Positions 12,123 through 20,173 of a stretch of DNA of 41,385 nucleotides are shown here, piece by piece. Every line of letters begins with the position of its first letter. The stretch's first letter is position 1. The stretch is from positions 1-41,385 of the forward strand of contig JAJBSL010000020.1 of NCBI GenBank assembly GCA_020540725.1, read 5' to 3'. The DNA is from Lachnospiraceae bacterium EP-SM-12S-S03. GTDB taxonomy: Bacteria > Bacillota > Clostridia > Lachnospirales > Lachnospiraceae. The notes below the pieces were generated by a model. It saw nothing but the letters and a program-made list of their open reading frames with translations. It ran no database searches and was not told the origin of the DNA. A program made the position numbers and the translations under genes.

Positions 12123-13541
12123 TTATTCTTTTCCGTCAAAACAATAAGTACACAGTTTACATGGCTCCAATCCGATGGATTCGATCAGATCATCTAAACG
12201 ATGGAAACGAAGAGAAGTAAAGTTCTGCTGTTTGCGAATCTCTTCCACCATATTTGCGTAGCGTTCTGAATTTGGATCTGCATATTCACGGAGAATATCC
12301 GGATTGCTTGCATTTCCACCTTCCAATTGTTTGATGACACGTCTTGTAAATAAATCCATTTCTGAACGGGAACGTGAGAAGTTCAAATATTTACAACCGT
12401 ATAAAAGAGGTGGGCATGCAGGTCTTACATGTACTTCTTTTGCACCGCTGTTATACAGAAATTCTGTTGTTTCACGAAGCTGTGTTCCGCGTACGATGGA
12501 GTCATCTATAAGAAGAAGGCTCTTGTCTTTGATGAGAGATTGTACCGGAATCAGTTTCATACGTGCAATAAGGTTTCTCTGTTCCTGATTCTGTGGCATA
12601 AAGGAACGAGCCCATGTCGGTGTATATTTGATAAACGGGCGGGCAAATGGAATACCGGATTCATTCGCATAACCGATGGCATGTGCCATTCCGGAATCCG
12701 GAACACCTGCGACGATATCCGGTTGGATATGATCAAGGTTATCATGTTTTGCAAGCATACTACCGCATTTGTAACGCATTTCTTCTACATTAACGCCTTC
12801 ATAGGAAGAAGTCGGATATCCATAGTATACCCAGAGGAAAGAACAGATTTTCATATCTTCTACCGGTGGAGAAACTGTTTCTACATATTCGGATGTAATG
12901 TAGACAATCTCAGCCGGTCCCAGTTCTTTGTAAGCGCTATAGCCGAGATTGATATATGCAAAATCTTCAGAAGAAGCACAGAAAGCATCGTCTTTCCGGC
13001 CGATGAAAAGAGGAGTACGTCCTCTGCGGTCTCTCGCGGCATAAAGTCCGTCTTTTGTCATAAGAAGAAGTGCCATGGAACCGTCTACAATTTCCTGAAC
13101 GAACTTAATTCCTTCTATAAGATTTTCTTTCTGACAGATCAAAGAAGCAATCAGTTCTGTGGCGTTGATCATTCCACCGCTCATTTCCTGAAAATGTGTA
13201 TGTCCGTGTGTGTAAACTTTTTCGAGAAGTTCATCCATGTTATTGATTTTGCCGACTGTGGTAATTGCAAAGCTTCCGATATGTGATTGAATAAGAAGCG
13301 GCTGAGGTTCGTAATCGGAGATACATCCGATTCCAAGATTGCCGTCCATTTCGGCTGCATCCCGTTCAAATTTGGTCCGGAACGGAGAATTTTCAATGTT
13401 ATGAATCGCTCTTGTGTAGCCGCCTTCTCCATAGACAGCCATACCGCCTCGTCTTGTTCCTAAATGTGAGTGAAAATCAATGCCGTAAAATAAATCAAGA
13501 GTACATTTTGATTTTGAAGCAACGCCAAAAAATCCGCCCAT
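12123..13541 (-). CDS. PurF-like amidophosphoribosyltransferase lacking the N-terminal catalytic Cys
   Basis: This 472-residue protein aligns by eye with glutamine PRPP amidotransferase, the first enzyme of purine synthesis. The PRPP-binding motif LLLIDDSIVRGT is intact at about residues 332-343, and VPDSG and RPFIKY blocks are present. The Ntn-glutaminase domain begins MGGFFGVAS, where active PurF begins MCGIFG, so the nucleophile Cys is a Gly. The start is firm: AAGGAGG stands eight bases before the ATG, and no upstream Met-Cys exists in frame. The C-terminus carries a CKLCTYC cluster. It may use free ammonia, act with another partner, or have a different role. A canonical purF is expected elsewhere in the genome. 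Confidence 0.85.
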   Translation of the reverse strand: MGGFFGVASKSKCTLDLFYGIDFHSHLGTRRGGMAVYGEGGYTRAIHNIENSPFRTKFERDAAEMDGNLGIGCISDYEPQPLLIQSHIGSFAITTVGKINNMDELLEKVYTHGHTHFQEMSGGMINATELIASLICQKENLIEGIKFVQEIVDGSMALLLMTKDGLYAARDRRGRTPLFIGRKDDAFCASSEDFAYINLGYSAYKELGPAEIVYITSEYVETVSPPVEDMKICSFLWVYYGYPTSSYEGVNVEEMRYKCGSMLAKHDNLDHIQPDIVAGVPDSGMAHAIGYANESGIPFARPFIKYTPTWARSFMPQNQEQRNLIARMKLIPVQSLIKDKSLLLIDDSIVRGTQLRETTEFLYNSGAKEVHVRPACPPLLYGCKYLNFSRSRSEMDLFTRRVIKQLEGGNASNPDILREYADPNSERYANMVEEIRKQQNFTSLRFHRLDDLIESIGLEPCKLCTYCFDGKE

Positions 13542-13609
13542 GTATAGTCCTCCTTTTTAACAATAACCAATATTATATTCAAGTCTTTAACAGAATAAGT
13601 TTAGCACGA

Positions 13610-13621
13610 TTCCCCGGGGAA
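13610..13621. promoter_or_regulatory. 12-bp palindrome in divergent intergenic region
   Basis: TTCCCCGGGGAA is a perfect palindrome about 70 bases upstream of the PurF-like start, near its presumed promoter (TATAAT on the minus strand around 13570-13578). It is GC-rich in an AT-rich gap. Operator function is a guess. Confidence 0.3.
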
Positions 13622-13729
13622 AGCAAAGGAATGGTTCATAATTATTTTTAAAGGCAGATTATAAGAAGCGGTAATAACAAAAGAAAGAGAAGCTTTTTGC
13701 ATGAAATGTGGAAAAAAGGTGTAGTATGT

Positions 13730-13738
13730 GATATGATG
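13730..13738 (+). promoter_or_regulatory. Extended -10 promoter of the ComEC-like lipoprotein gene
   Basis: TGATATGAT gives a TG extension and a near-consensus -10 box, 33 bases before the ATG. No clear -35 box is seen. Confidence 0.45.
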
Positions 13739-13770
13739 TGCAATGAATTTTGTATAGAAGGGGAGACAAG

Positions 13771-14883
13771 ATGATGAAAGGCAAAAAGAAATATGCAGGA
13801 TTTTGTTTGGGAATCATGTTCATTGCGGCTCTGTATTTTACAGGATGTGCAGACATGCAGAACGAAGGGGGACAAAAAGGCAATAGCAGTTCCAAGGCAG
13901 AGATGCAGGAGGAACTGGAAGTACATTTTATTGATGTGGGACAAGGGGACAGTACACTGATCCAAACCGGCGATCATGCCATGCTTATTGATGCCGGAGA
14001 AAATGAAAAAGGCATTGATGTGAAAGAATATCTGGATAGTCAGCATGTAGAAAAATTGGATTATATCATTTGTACACACCCGGATTCGGATCACATCGGC
14101 GGTATGGATATTGTCATTGATGCATTTGACAGTGACATGATTTTTATGCCGGATTTGAAAAAAGACACAAGAACCTATGACGAGGTGATAGATTCTGCAA
14201 AAGAGAAACAGGAGAAAATCCATTATCCGAAAGTTTCCGAGGAGTATTCTCTAGGAGAGGCAAAATTCACAGTTGTGGCGCCGAACAGTGCAGATTACAG
14301 CAATTCGAACAATTATTCGATTGGGATTCTGCTGGAATACGGAGAAAATAAATTCCTCTTTGTGGGAGATGCGGAAGAAGAGTCGGAAGAGGAAATGATG
14401 GGAAATGATATGGACTTGGATGCAGATGTTTATAAGGTGAGTCATCACGGAAGCAGTACGGGAACGAGTGAAGCGTTTCTTCGTGAAGTATCTCCGGACT
14501 ATGCGGTGATTAGCTGTGGAGAGGGAAATTCCTACGGTCATCCTCATGCAGAGGTTCTGAATGAACTGCGGGCAGAAGGGGTAAAGGTGTTTCGTACGGA
14601 TGAGCAGGGTACGATTGTAGCAACATCCGATGGGAAGGAGATCAAATGGAACATGTCTTCTTCTGAAGACTGGGTGGCAGGGGAGCCGACAGGCAGTGTT
14701 GCCGGGAAAGCAAAAGAGACTATGCAGTCATATGTTTTGAATACCAATACCAAGAAGTATCATCTTCCGGACTGTAGTTCTTTAGAGGGAATGAAAAAAG
14801 AGAACAGGGAAGAGAGAAAGGCCACAGAAGAAGAACTGAAAAAAGAGGGATATTCCCCTTGCCAGAAGTGTATAGGGGATTAA
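13771..14883 (+). CDS. ComEC/Rec2-like metallo-beta-lactamase-fold lipoprotein
   Basis: This 370-residue protein has a lysine-rich start and the lipobox FTGC (Cys26), so it is likely anchored outside the membrane. The body is a metallo-beta-lactamase fold of the ComEC C-terminal type, with HFIDVGQGDSTLI, the metal motif THPDSDHIGG, a later SHHGS, and GHPH. Such domains act as exonucleases or hydrolases in DNA uptake. The tail (about 320-370) has a YHLPDCSS...CQKC pattern, a small Cys-containing domain often appended to secreted nucleases in Firmicutes. AAGGGGAG precedes the ATG at 13771. There are no ComEC membrane spans, so it is a free-standing relative. The substrate, DNA or another phosphoester, is uncertain. 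Confidence 0.8.
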   Translation: MMKGKKKYAGFCLGIMFIAALYFTGCADMQNEGGQKGNSSSKAEMQEELEVHFIDVGQGDSTLIQTGDHAMLIDAGENEKGIDVKEYLDSQHVEKLDYIICTHPDSDHIGGMDIVIDAFDSDMIFMPDLKKDTRTYDEVIDSAKEKQEKIHYPKVSEEYSLGEAKFTVVAPNSADYSNSNNYSIGILLEYGENKFLFVGDAEEESEEEMMGNDMDLDADVYKVSHHGSSTGTSEAFLREVSPDYAVISCGEGNSYGHPHAEVLNELRAEGVKVFRTDEQGTIVATSDGKEIKWNMSSSEDWVAGEPTGSVAGKAKETMQSYVLNTNTKKYHLPDCSSLEGMKKENREERKATEEELKKEGYSPCQKCIGD

Positions 14884-14930
14884 AAAACGAGACGGATATC
14901 CGTATTTTACGGATATCCGTCTCGTTTTTT
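14882..14930. terminator. Perfect 23-bp bidirectional terminator
   Basis: Arms 14882-14904 and 14908-14930 are perfectly complementary around a TTT loop, with A6 on one side and T6 on the other. It separates the convergent ComEC-like and deacetylase genes. The stop codon of the deacetylase overlaps the right edge. Confidence 0.95.
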
Positions 14931-15753
14931 AGGTGTCAGCAGGTTTGACCAGTGTATCCAGAGATTGAAATGTATAGCCCATTTCCTCCCATTTGGTAAG
15001 CAGCTCATCCAGAATCTGTCCGTTGGTACTTGAGGTGCTGTGAAGTAACACGATAGCACCCGGATGCACGCGTTTTAGAAGTTTGTCGAAGGCTTCTTCT
15101 TTGGAAGGCTGGTTATTTTGATCCCAATCCACATAAGCAAGGCTCCAGAAAAATGTTTTGTAACCCATATCTTTTGCCATTTGTAGGTTGGACTTACTAT
15201 ATTTTCCTTGCGGTGGGCGGTAGAATTTGATCATGTCTTTTCCGGTGATCTCTTTATACTTCTTTTCTACGTCTGTGATTTCTTTTTCAAAGTCCTCTTT
15301 TGTTGATATTTTTGACATGTCCGGATGATGGTATGTATGATTTCCTACAATGTGACCTTCATCTACCATTCGTTTGATAAGTTCAGGACTGGTGTTCAGA
15401 TAATTCCCTACGACAAAAAATGTGGCAGGGGCATTGTGTTTTTTCAAAGCATCCAGAATTGCCGGAGTATTTCCGTTTTCAAATCCGGCATCAAATGTCA
15501 GATATAGAATTTTCTCATCCGTATTTTTGGCATAATATGCGTCATATTTTGCCAGTTCTTCAGAAGAAGCGTTTGTGACCGGGGATTTTCCTTCCTCTTG
15601 AAAACTTAAGCCCCAGTTGCCTTCGGCAGAAGTAGGAACTGCTTCCGGTTTTTCAAAAAAAGTTTCGAGTCTGGCGGCAAAGCCACCGGCAAAGAACGAC
15701 AATACGAGGAGGGTGCATACACCGAGTGCTTTTTTCACTATTTTCTTATTCAA
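14929..15753 (-). CDS. Polysaccharide deacetylase, PdaA-like
   Basis: This 274-residue protein carries an N-terminal hydrophobic anchor (about residues 8-26) and a NodB-type deacetylase domain (about 80-265). Motifs include TFDAGFENG (D88), the metal pair in NHTYHHP (H139, H143) and RPPQGKYS. The WGLSF block ahead of the domain and the TFDAGFENG form are typical of PdaA, which deacetylates N-acetylmuramic acid in peptidoglycan during muramic-delta-lactam formation in spores. It probably acts outside the membrane on cell wall. The start is a TTG, supported by GGAG seven bases ahead. A role in spore cortex is inferred from family only. Confidence 0.85.
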   Translation of the reverse strand: MNKKIVKKALGVCTLLVLSFFAGGFAARLETFFEKPEAVPTSAEGNWGLSFQEEGKSPVTNASSEELAKYDAYYAKNTDEKILYLTFDAGFENGNTPAILDALKKHNAPATFFVVGNYLNTSPELIKRMVDEGHIVGNHTYHHPDMSKISTKEDFEKEITDVEKKYKEITGKDMIKFYRPPQGKYSKSNLQMAKDMGYKTFFWSLAYVDWDQNNQPSKEEAFDKLLKRVHPGAIVLLHSTSSTNGQILDELLTKWEEMGYTFQSLDTLVKPADT

Positions 15754-15806
15754 AACAGAACTCCATCATTTCTTTACCTTAATATATGGGAATGCATAGG
15801 AGGATA

Positions 15807-15815
15807 TGATATAAT
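15807..15815 (+). promoter_or_regulatory. Extended -10 promoter of the ClC gene
   Basis: TGATATAAT gives a TG extension and a consensus -10. Transcription from here would begin after the upstream TTG at 15815, which argues for one of the later starts. Confidence 0.45.
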
Positions 15816-15877
15816 TGTTTACAGAAAGTGCACAGGACATCCTTGTGTACAAAGTGAAAATGAGAGAAGGGGAAAAT

Positions 15878-17440
15878 GTGAAAAAGGATACGTTGCATAC
15901 ATTAAAACGGGCAGAATGCTTTGATGTGATCTTAATCGGGGAAGGGCTTCTTGTGGGAACAGTGGGAGGACTTGTGGTGCTTCTTTATCGTATTGCACTT
16001 CAGTATGCGGGAAACTGGTTGAATCTTGTACGAGAATACGTTGGTCATTCCCCGCTTAGAGTGGTCGGTTGGTTTGTGCTTTTGATCGTGATGGCAGTGA
16101 TCGTTGGTTCCCTCGTGAAGTGGGAACCGATGATTTCCGGAAGCGGAATCCCGCAGCTTGAAGGGGAAATGACCGGAAAATTGGATCAGCCATGGTGGAG
16201 AGTGCTTCCGGGGAAATTTATCGGTGGATTTTTATCTGTGTTTGCCGGTCTGTCGCTTGGAAGAGAAGGTCCTTCCATCCAGCTTGGAGCTATGACGGGA
16301 AAGGGGATTTCCAGAATGCTTGACCGGGGGAAGACGGAGGAAAAATTTCTTCTTACCTGTGGTGCAAGCGCCGGACTTTCGGCTGCATTTCACGCTCCGC
16401 TGGCCGGCGTCATGTTTTCGCTGGAAGAGGTGCATAAGAATTTTTCAGTGTCGGTGCTTGTGTCGGTCATGACGGCATCCATTTCCGCAGACTATCTTTC
16501 TTCCCGGTTTATCGGGATAGAGCCGGTATTTCAGTTTGATATCGGGAATGTACTGCCACAGAGCTATTACTGGATGATCATTGTGCTCGGTGTGATTTTA
16601 GGAGCCGGCGGTGCTTTTTACAACTGGTTTACGTTGAAAGTACAGGAAATTTATAAAAAGATTCCGTTTCTGGATCATGAAATTAAGAAAATTCTTGTTC
16701 CGTTTCTTCTTTCCGGCATATTGCTTCTTTGCATGCCGGAGATTTTGGGAAGCGGACATAATCTGATCGATATGCTGACCTCCCATGAATTGCTGCTTGG
16801 AAGCACGGTTCTATTCTTTGTATGTAAGTTTTTGTTTTCGGCAGTAAGTTTCGGTTCAGGAGCGCCGGGAGGTATTTTCTTTCCGCTTCTTGTACTGGGA
16901 GCGTTTATCGGTGGAATTTTCGGAATGATTGGTGTGAATTATTTTGGATTAGATCCGGATTATATCAATAACTTTGTACTTCTTGCTATGGCAGGATATT
17001 TTACGGCAATCGTAAGAGCGCCACTTACCGGAATTATTTTGATTTTCGAGATGACGGGGTCTCTGAGTCAGATGTTGTCACTTTCCGTTGTTTCTATTGT
17101 GGCATATATTGTGGCAAGTATTCTGAAATCTGAACCGATTTATGAAAGCCTGTTGGAGCGGTTATTGAAGAGCAGAGGCGAGGATGTGCCGGAAGGAACG
17201 GGACAGAAAATCCTTGCAAACCATGTGATCATGCATGGAGCATCAATTGAAAATAAAAAGATCGGGGAGATCACATGGCCGGAAAACTGTCTTCTTGTTG
17301 CGATCCAAAGAGGGGATAAAGAGGTGATTCCGAAAGGCCATACCGTATTGCTGCCAAGTGATATGATTGTGACATTGACAGACGAGCGGGATGCGGCACA
17401 TGTGCATGAAGAAATGAATGTGTTGTGTGAATATAAGTAA
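15878..17440 (+). CDS. ClC-family chloride (or fluoride)/proton antiporter with C-terminal TrkA-C domain
   Basis: This 520-residue membrane protein has the three ClC anion-filter motifs: GSGIP (G88-P92), GREGP (gating Glu E130) and GSGAPGGIFFP. A Glu in SLEEVHKN (E183 or E184) matches the proton-transfer glutamate, pointing to an exchanger rather than a channel. The last 80 or so residues look like a cytoplasmic TrkA-C/RCK-C regulatory domain. The GTG at 15878 is chosen because AGAAGGGG lies about five bases before it; the ATG at 15860 and TTG at 15815 lack a good site or fall before the presumed transcription start. The gene is alone, divergent from pdaA, and followed by a terminator. Confidence 0.85.
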   Translation: MKKDTLHTLKRAECFDVILIGEGLLVGTVGGLVVLLYRIALQYAGNWLNLVREYVGHSPLRVVGWFVLLIVMAVIVGSLVKWEPMISGSGIPQLEGEMTGKLDQPWWRVLPGKFIGGFLSVFAGLSLGREGPSIQLGAMTGKGISRMLDRGKTEEKFLLTCGASAGLSAAFHAPLAGVMFSLEEVHKNFSVSVLVSVMTASISADYLSSRFIGIEPVFQFDIGNVLPQSYYWMIIVLGVILGAGGAFYNWFTLKVQEIYKKIPFLDHEIKKILVPFLLSGILLLCMPEILGSGHNLIDMLTSHELLLGSTVLFFVCKFLFSAVSFGSGAPGGIFFPLLVLGAFIGGIFGMIGVNYFGLDPDYINNFVLLAMAGYFTAIVRAPLTGIILIFEMTGSLSQMLSLSVVSIVAYIVASILKSEPIYESLLERLLKSRGEDVPEGTGQKILANHVIMHGASIENKKIGEITWPENCLLVAIQRGDKEVIPKGHTVLLPSDMIVTLTDERDAAHVHEEMNVLCEYK

Positions 17441-17473
17441 GAAAAATGCAAAGATATATGAGAATTTTAGGGA

Positions 17474-17520
17474 GAAAACAACCTGGATGCGTGGGTAATA
17501 CAGCATTCAGGTTGTTTTTC
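17474..17520. terminator. Bidirectional terminator between ClC and aroA
   Basis: AAAACAACCTGGATGC (17475-17490) pairs with GCATTCAGGTTGTTTTT (17503-17519). It lies between convergent genes. Confidence 0.85.
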
Positions 17521-17534
17521 TTCCCGGATACTCA

Positions 17535-18830
17535 TCATTTCTGTAATTGATTTAATGTCTTATAAAATGTCGGATATGACACATCTACACACTGACTTTC
17601 CAGAATCTCCGTTTCTCTTTCGGCTGCCAGCCCGGCAATGGAGAATGCCATGGCGATACGGTGATCCAGAAAACTTTGTATTTTCGCGCCGTGGAGAGTG
17701 CCGGTTCCTTCTATAATCATACCGTCTTCAGTTGGTGTAATGTCTGCTCCCATGGCCTTTAAATTTACAGCAACGGTTTCAATACGGTCCGTTTCTTTTA
17801 CTTTCAATTCGGCAGCATCTTTGATGATGGTCGTTCCTTCGGCAAATGCAGCTAATACGGCGATCATAGGAATTTCGTCAATGAGTGTCGGTATGATATT
17901 GCCCTCAATGATTGTCCCATGAAGGGGGCTTGTCCGTACAAGCAAATCTACGGTCGGTTCGCCACCGGCTGTTTTTTTGTTTAAAAATGTAATATCGCCT
18001 CCCATATCCTGACAGACTTTGATGATTCCGGCGCGGGTAGCGTTGATTCCTACATTTTGAATAAGAATTTCGGAATTCGGAACGAGAAGTCCGGCTGCAA
18101 TGAAATATGCAGCGGAAGAAATATCTCCGGGTACTATGATTTTTTGCCCTTCCAGCTTTGGAAATGGAGCAATGGATGCAGTTGCGCTGATTCCGTCGGT
18201 TTCGAGAACAGAAGTGACCTTTGCACCGAATCCTTTCAGCATCAGTTCTGTATGATTCCGGGAAAGCACAGGTTCCGTCACTTTGGTAATACCATCTGCG
18301 TAAAGTCCCGCAAGCAGGATGGAAGATTTCACCTGAGCAGATGCGACTTTAGAGCGGTAGTGGATTCCGTGCAGTTTGGAAGGTCTGATGAGAAGCGGAG
18401 CGCAGCCGTTTTCACGTACGCTTGTAATATCGGCGCCCATCAGGGAAAGCGGAGTAATCACCCTTCCCATCGGCCGTGAATTCAGAGAATCATCACCGGA
18501 TAAGGAAGACTCGAAAGACTGGCCTGCAAGAATACCGGAAAGCAGTCTTGTTGTTGTGCCGCTGTTTCCTGTATCTAAAGCGGAGGCAGGCTTTTGAAGC
18601 CCCTGAAGTCCTTTGCCATGAATCAGAATTCGTTCTTTTGTATTCGTAATCTCAATGCCCATTTTTTGAAAACAGTCAATAGTAGCAAGGCAGTCTGCAC
18701 CTTGCAGAAAGTTTGTTACTTCTGTAATTCCATCAGAAATGGAACCGAACATAACTGCCCGGTGAGAAATGGACTTATCTCCCGGAACGGTTATCGTACC
18801 TTTTAATCCGGTTGTTTTCTGTATGATCAT
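17535..18830 (-). CDS. aroA: 3-phosphoshikimate 1-carboxyvinyltransferase (EPSP synthase)
   Basis: This 431-residue cytoplasmic enzyme joins shikimate-3-phosphate and phosphoenolpyruvate in the sixth step of the chorismate pathway. Signatures are PGDKSISHRA near the N-terminus, LDTGNSGTTTRLL, ASAQVKSSILLAGL, RNHTELML, INATRAG and KVKETDR. The form of these motifs is closer to the Bacillus-type class than to E. coli AroA. AAAGGA lies eight bases before the ATG. It follows tyrA by 26 bases on the same strand, so tyrA-aroA form an operon for aromatic amino acid synthesis. Confidence 0.95.
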   Translation of the reverse strand: MIIQKTTGLKGTITVPGDKSISHRAVMFGSISDGITEVTNFLQGADCLATIDCFQKMGIEITNTKERILIHGKGLQGLQKPASALDTGNSGTTTRLLSGILAGQSFESSLSGDDSLNSRPMGRVITPLSLMGADITSVRENGCAPLLIRPSKLHGIHYRSKVASAQVKSSILLAGLYADGITKVTEPVLSRNHTELMLKGFGAKVTSVLETDGISATASIAPFPKLEGQKIIVPGDISSAAYFIAAGLLVPNSEILIQNVGINATRAGIIKVCQDMGGDITFLNKKTAGGEPTVDLLVRTSPLHGTIIEGNIIPTLIDEIPMIAVLAAFAEGTTIIKDAAELKVKETDRIETVAVNLKAMGADITPTEDGMIIEGTGTLHGAKIQSFLDHRIAMAFSIAGLAAERETEILESQCVDVSYPTFYKTLNQLQK

Positions 18831-18856
18831 AATGTATATCCTTTCTTTTTATATAA

Positions 18857-19957
18857 TTATCGTTCATATACAATGTAGCGGTATTTGCGAAGAAGGTTTG
18901 CGGCTTTCACAGAGGAAAGCTCATCGTAGAATTCCATACGAAGTACGCCTTCTTCAAATTCCCGGTTGTGTATGATCCCGATGTTTTTCAAACTGATGTT
19001 GTTAGAGGCAAGAATCGTTGCAATGGTTGCAATGCCGCCTGTTTCGTCCACGATGTCACAATAGACTGCAAACACTTTCTTGATTGGTCCGAGGGAAGCA
19101 TCCGGTATGGAGTTACGATAATTTTTGGATGATTCAAACAAATCATAAATGGCTTCCTCTAGGGATTGGTCAATGTCATATTTCACCTGAGAAAGTGATG
19201 CAATATACTGCCCGAGAATTTCGGAGATATTTGCCCGGTTTTTCAGGCAGATATGCTGCCACATAGTCGGTGAAGAAGATGCGATACGGGTAATATCTTT
19301 AAAACCGCCTGCCGCAAGGCGTTTCATCCATTCGTTTTTTGTGTCAGTATCTTTGACAAAATTCACCAGAGTTGCCGCAATAATATGAGGCAGATGGCTG
19401 ATGGTTCCCGTGATACGGTCATGTTCCTTATAATCCAAAATAACCGGAAGAGCTTTCAATGATTGTACAAATTCCTTATAATCTGCAACTTTTCCGTCAG
19501 AAATCTCTGAAGAGGGTGTCAGAATAAAGTATGCATTTTCAATAAGCATTGCCTTGGCATTGCAGAATCCGCTTTTCTCAGAACCGGCCATTGGGTGGCC
19601 ACCGATAAAATACTTTCCAAGATGCAGAAGATCCACCTCTTCGTGAATGGAAGTTTTGACACTTCCCACATCTGTAATAATAAGATCCGGATGAAGAAAT
19701 GGTTCAAGCTGTCGTAAATACGCTGTATTAAATGCTACAGGTGCACATAGAAATATATAGTCGCAATGCAGAAAACTGTCGTCAATAGAAGTACAGATTT
19801 CATCTGTGATCGACTCGTTTACAGCAAGGGCCAGAGATTCTTTATTTTTGTCAAAAGCAACGATCTTCGTATCAGGATAATATTGGCGAATCGCTTTGGC
19901 GATGGAACCGCCAATCAGGCCAAGGCCGATAAAACCGACTTTTGAAGGATTTTTCAT
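18857..19957 (-). CDS. tyrA: Prephenate dehydrogenase with C-terminal ACT domain
   Basis: This 366-residue enzyme oxidatively decarboxylates prephenate to 4-hydroxyphenylpyruvate, the committed tyrosine step. A Rossmann NAD site opens the protein (VGFIGLGLIGGS, residues 7-18). The HPMAGSEKSG loop is typical of TyrA. The last 75 residues (FAVYCDIVDETGGIATIATIL...) form an ACT domain, which would bind tyrosine for feedback control. The ATG at 19957 is chosen since AAAGGATG precedes it by eight bases and the NAD fold starts right after; upstream starts only add unrelated residues. It is the first gene of the tyrA-aroA operon, with its own promoter. Confidence 0.92.
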   Translation of the reverse strand: MKNPSKVGFIGLGLIGGSIAKAIRQYYPDTKIVAFDKNKESLALAVNESITDEICTSIDDSFLHCDYIFLCAPVAFNTAYLRQLEPFLHPDLIITDVGSVKTSIHEEVDLLHLGKYFIGGHPMAGSEKSGFCNAKAMLIENAYFILTPSSEISDGKVADYKEFVQSLKALPVILDYKEHDRITGTISHLPHIIAATLVNFVKDTDTKNEWMKRLAAGGFKDITRIASSSPTMWQHICLKNRANISEILGQYIASLSQVKYDIDQSLEEAIYDLFESSKNYRNSIPDASLGPIKKVFAVYCDIVDETGGIATIATILASNNISLKNIGIIHNREFEEGVLRMEFYDELSSVKAANLLRKYRYIVYER

Positions 19958-20006
19958 AAGGGTCATCCTTTCCGTATAAATTTGAATCATATGATTTACT
20001 TTGCTT

Positions 20007-20035
20007 ATTCTAAAACATTTAATCCTACATGTCAA
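20007..20035 (-). promoter_or_regulatory. Promoter of the tyrA-aroA operon
   Basis: On the minus strand a perfect TTGACA (20035-20030) and TAGAAT (20012-20007) are separated by 17 bases. Confidence 0.8.
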
Positions 20036-20036
20036 T

Positions 20037-20062
20037 GCTATGTCACGTTAAAGTGACATAGC
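20037..20062. promoter_or_regulatory. Inverted repeat abutting the tyrA promoter
   Basis: GCTATGTCAC and GTGACATAGC form perfect 10-bp arms around GTTAAA. The repeat begins two bases upstream of the tyrA -35 box, in the tyrA/EF-G-like divergent gap. It lies too far upstream to be transcribed from the tyrA promoter, so it is more likely a protein-binding site than an RNA structure. Confidence 0.45.
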
Positions 20063-20104
20063 GGAAAGATTTTGTATTATTTTTGTATAAATTAGATAAA
20101 AGAG

Positions 20105-20133
20105 TTGTAATTTTAAGAAAATTTTAGTAAAAT
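20105..20133 (+). promoter_or_regulatory. Promoter of the EF-G-like gene
   Basis: TTGTAA (20105-20110) and TAAAAT (20128-20133) are separated by 17 bases. AAGGAGG precedes the ATG at 20174. Confidence 0.5.
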
Positions 20134-20173
20134 ATATACATTAAAACTTGAAGTATAAGGAGGCAGCAAATTC

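Noticed and set aside
12429..13286. 285-codon plus-strand frame opposite the PurF-like gene
   Set aside because: Antisense shadow: rich in Cys, Phe and His, no ribosome site, and the opposite strand has clear PurF motifs.
15815..15877. Upstream TTG and ATG starts for the ClC gene
   Set aside because: The TTG coincides with a likely -10 box and the ATG lacks a ribosome site; the GTG at 15878 has AGAAGGGG.
19958..20035. N-terminal extension of TyrA
   Set aside because: The added residues have no similarity to the family and extend through the promoter; the ATG at 19957 has a good ribosome site.
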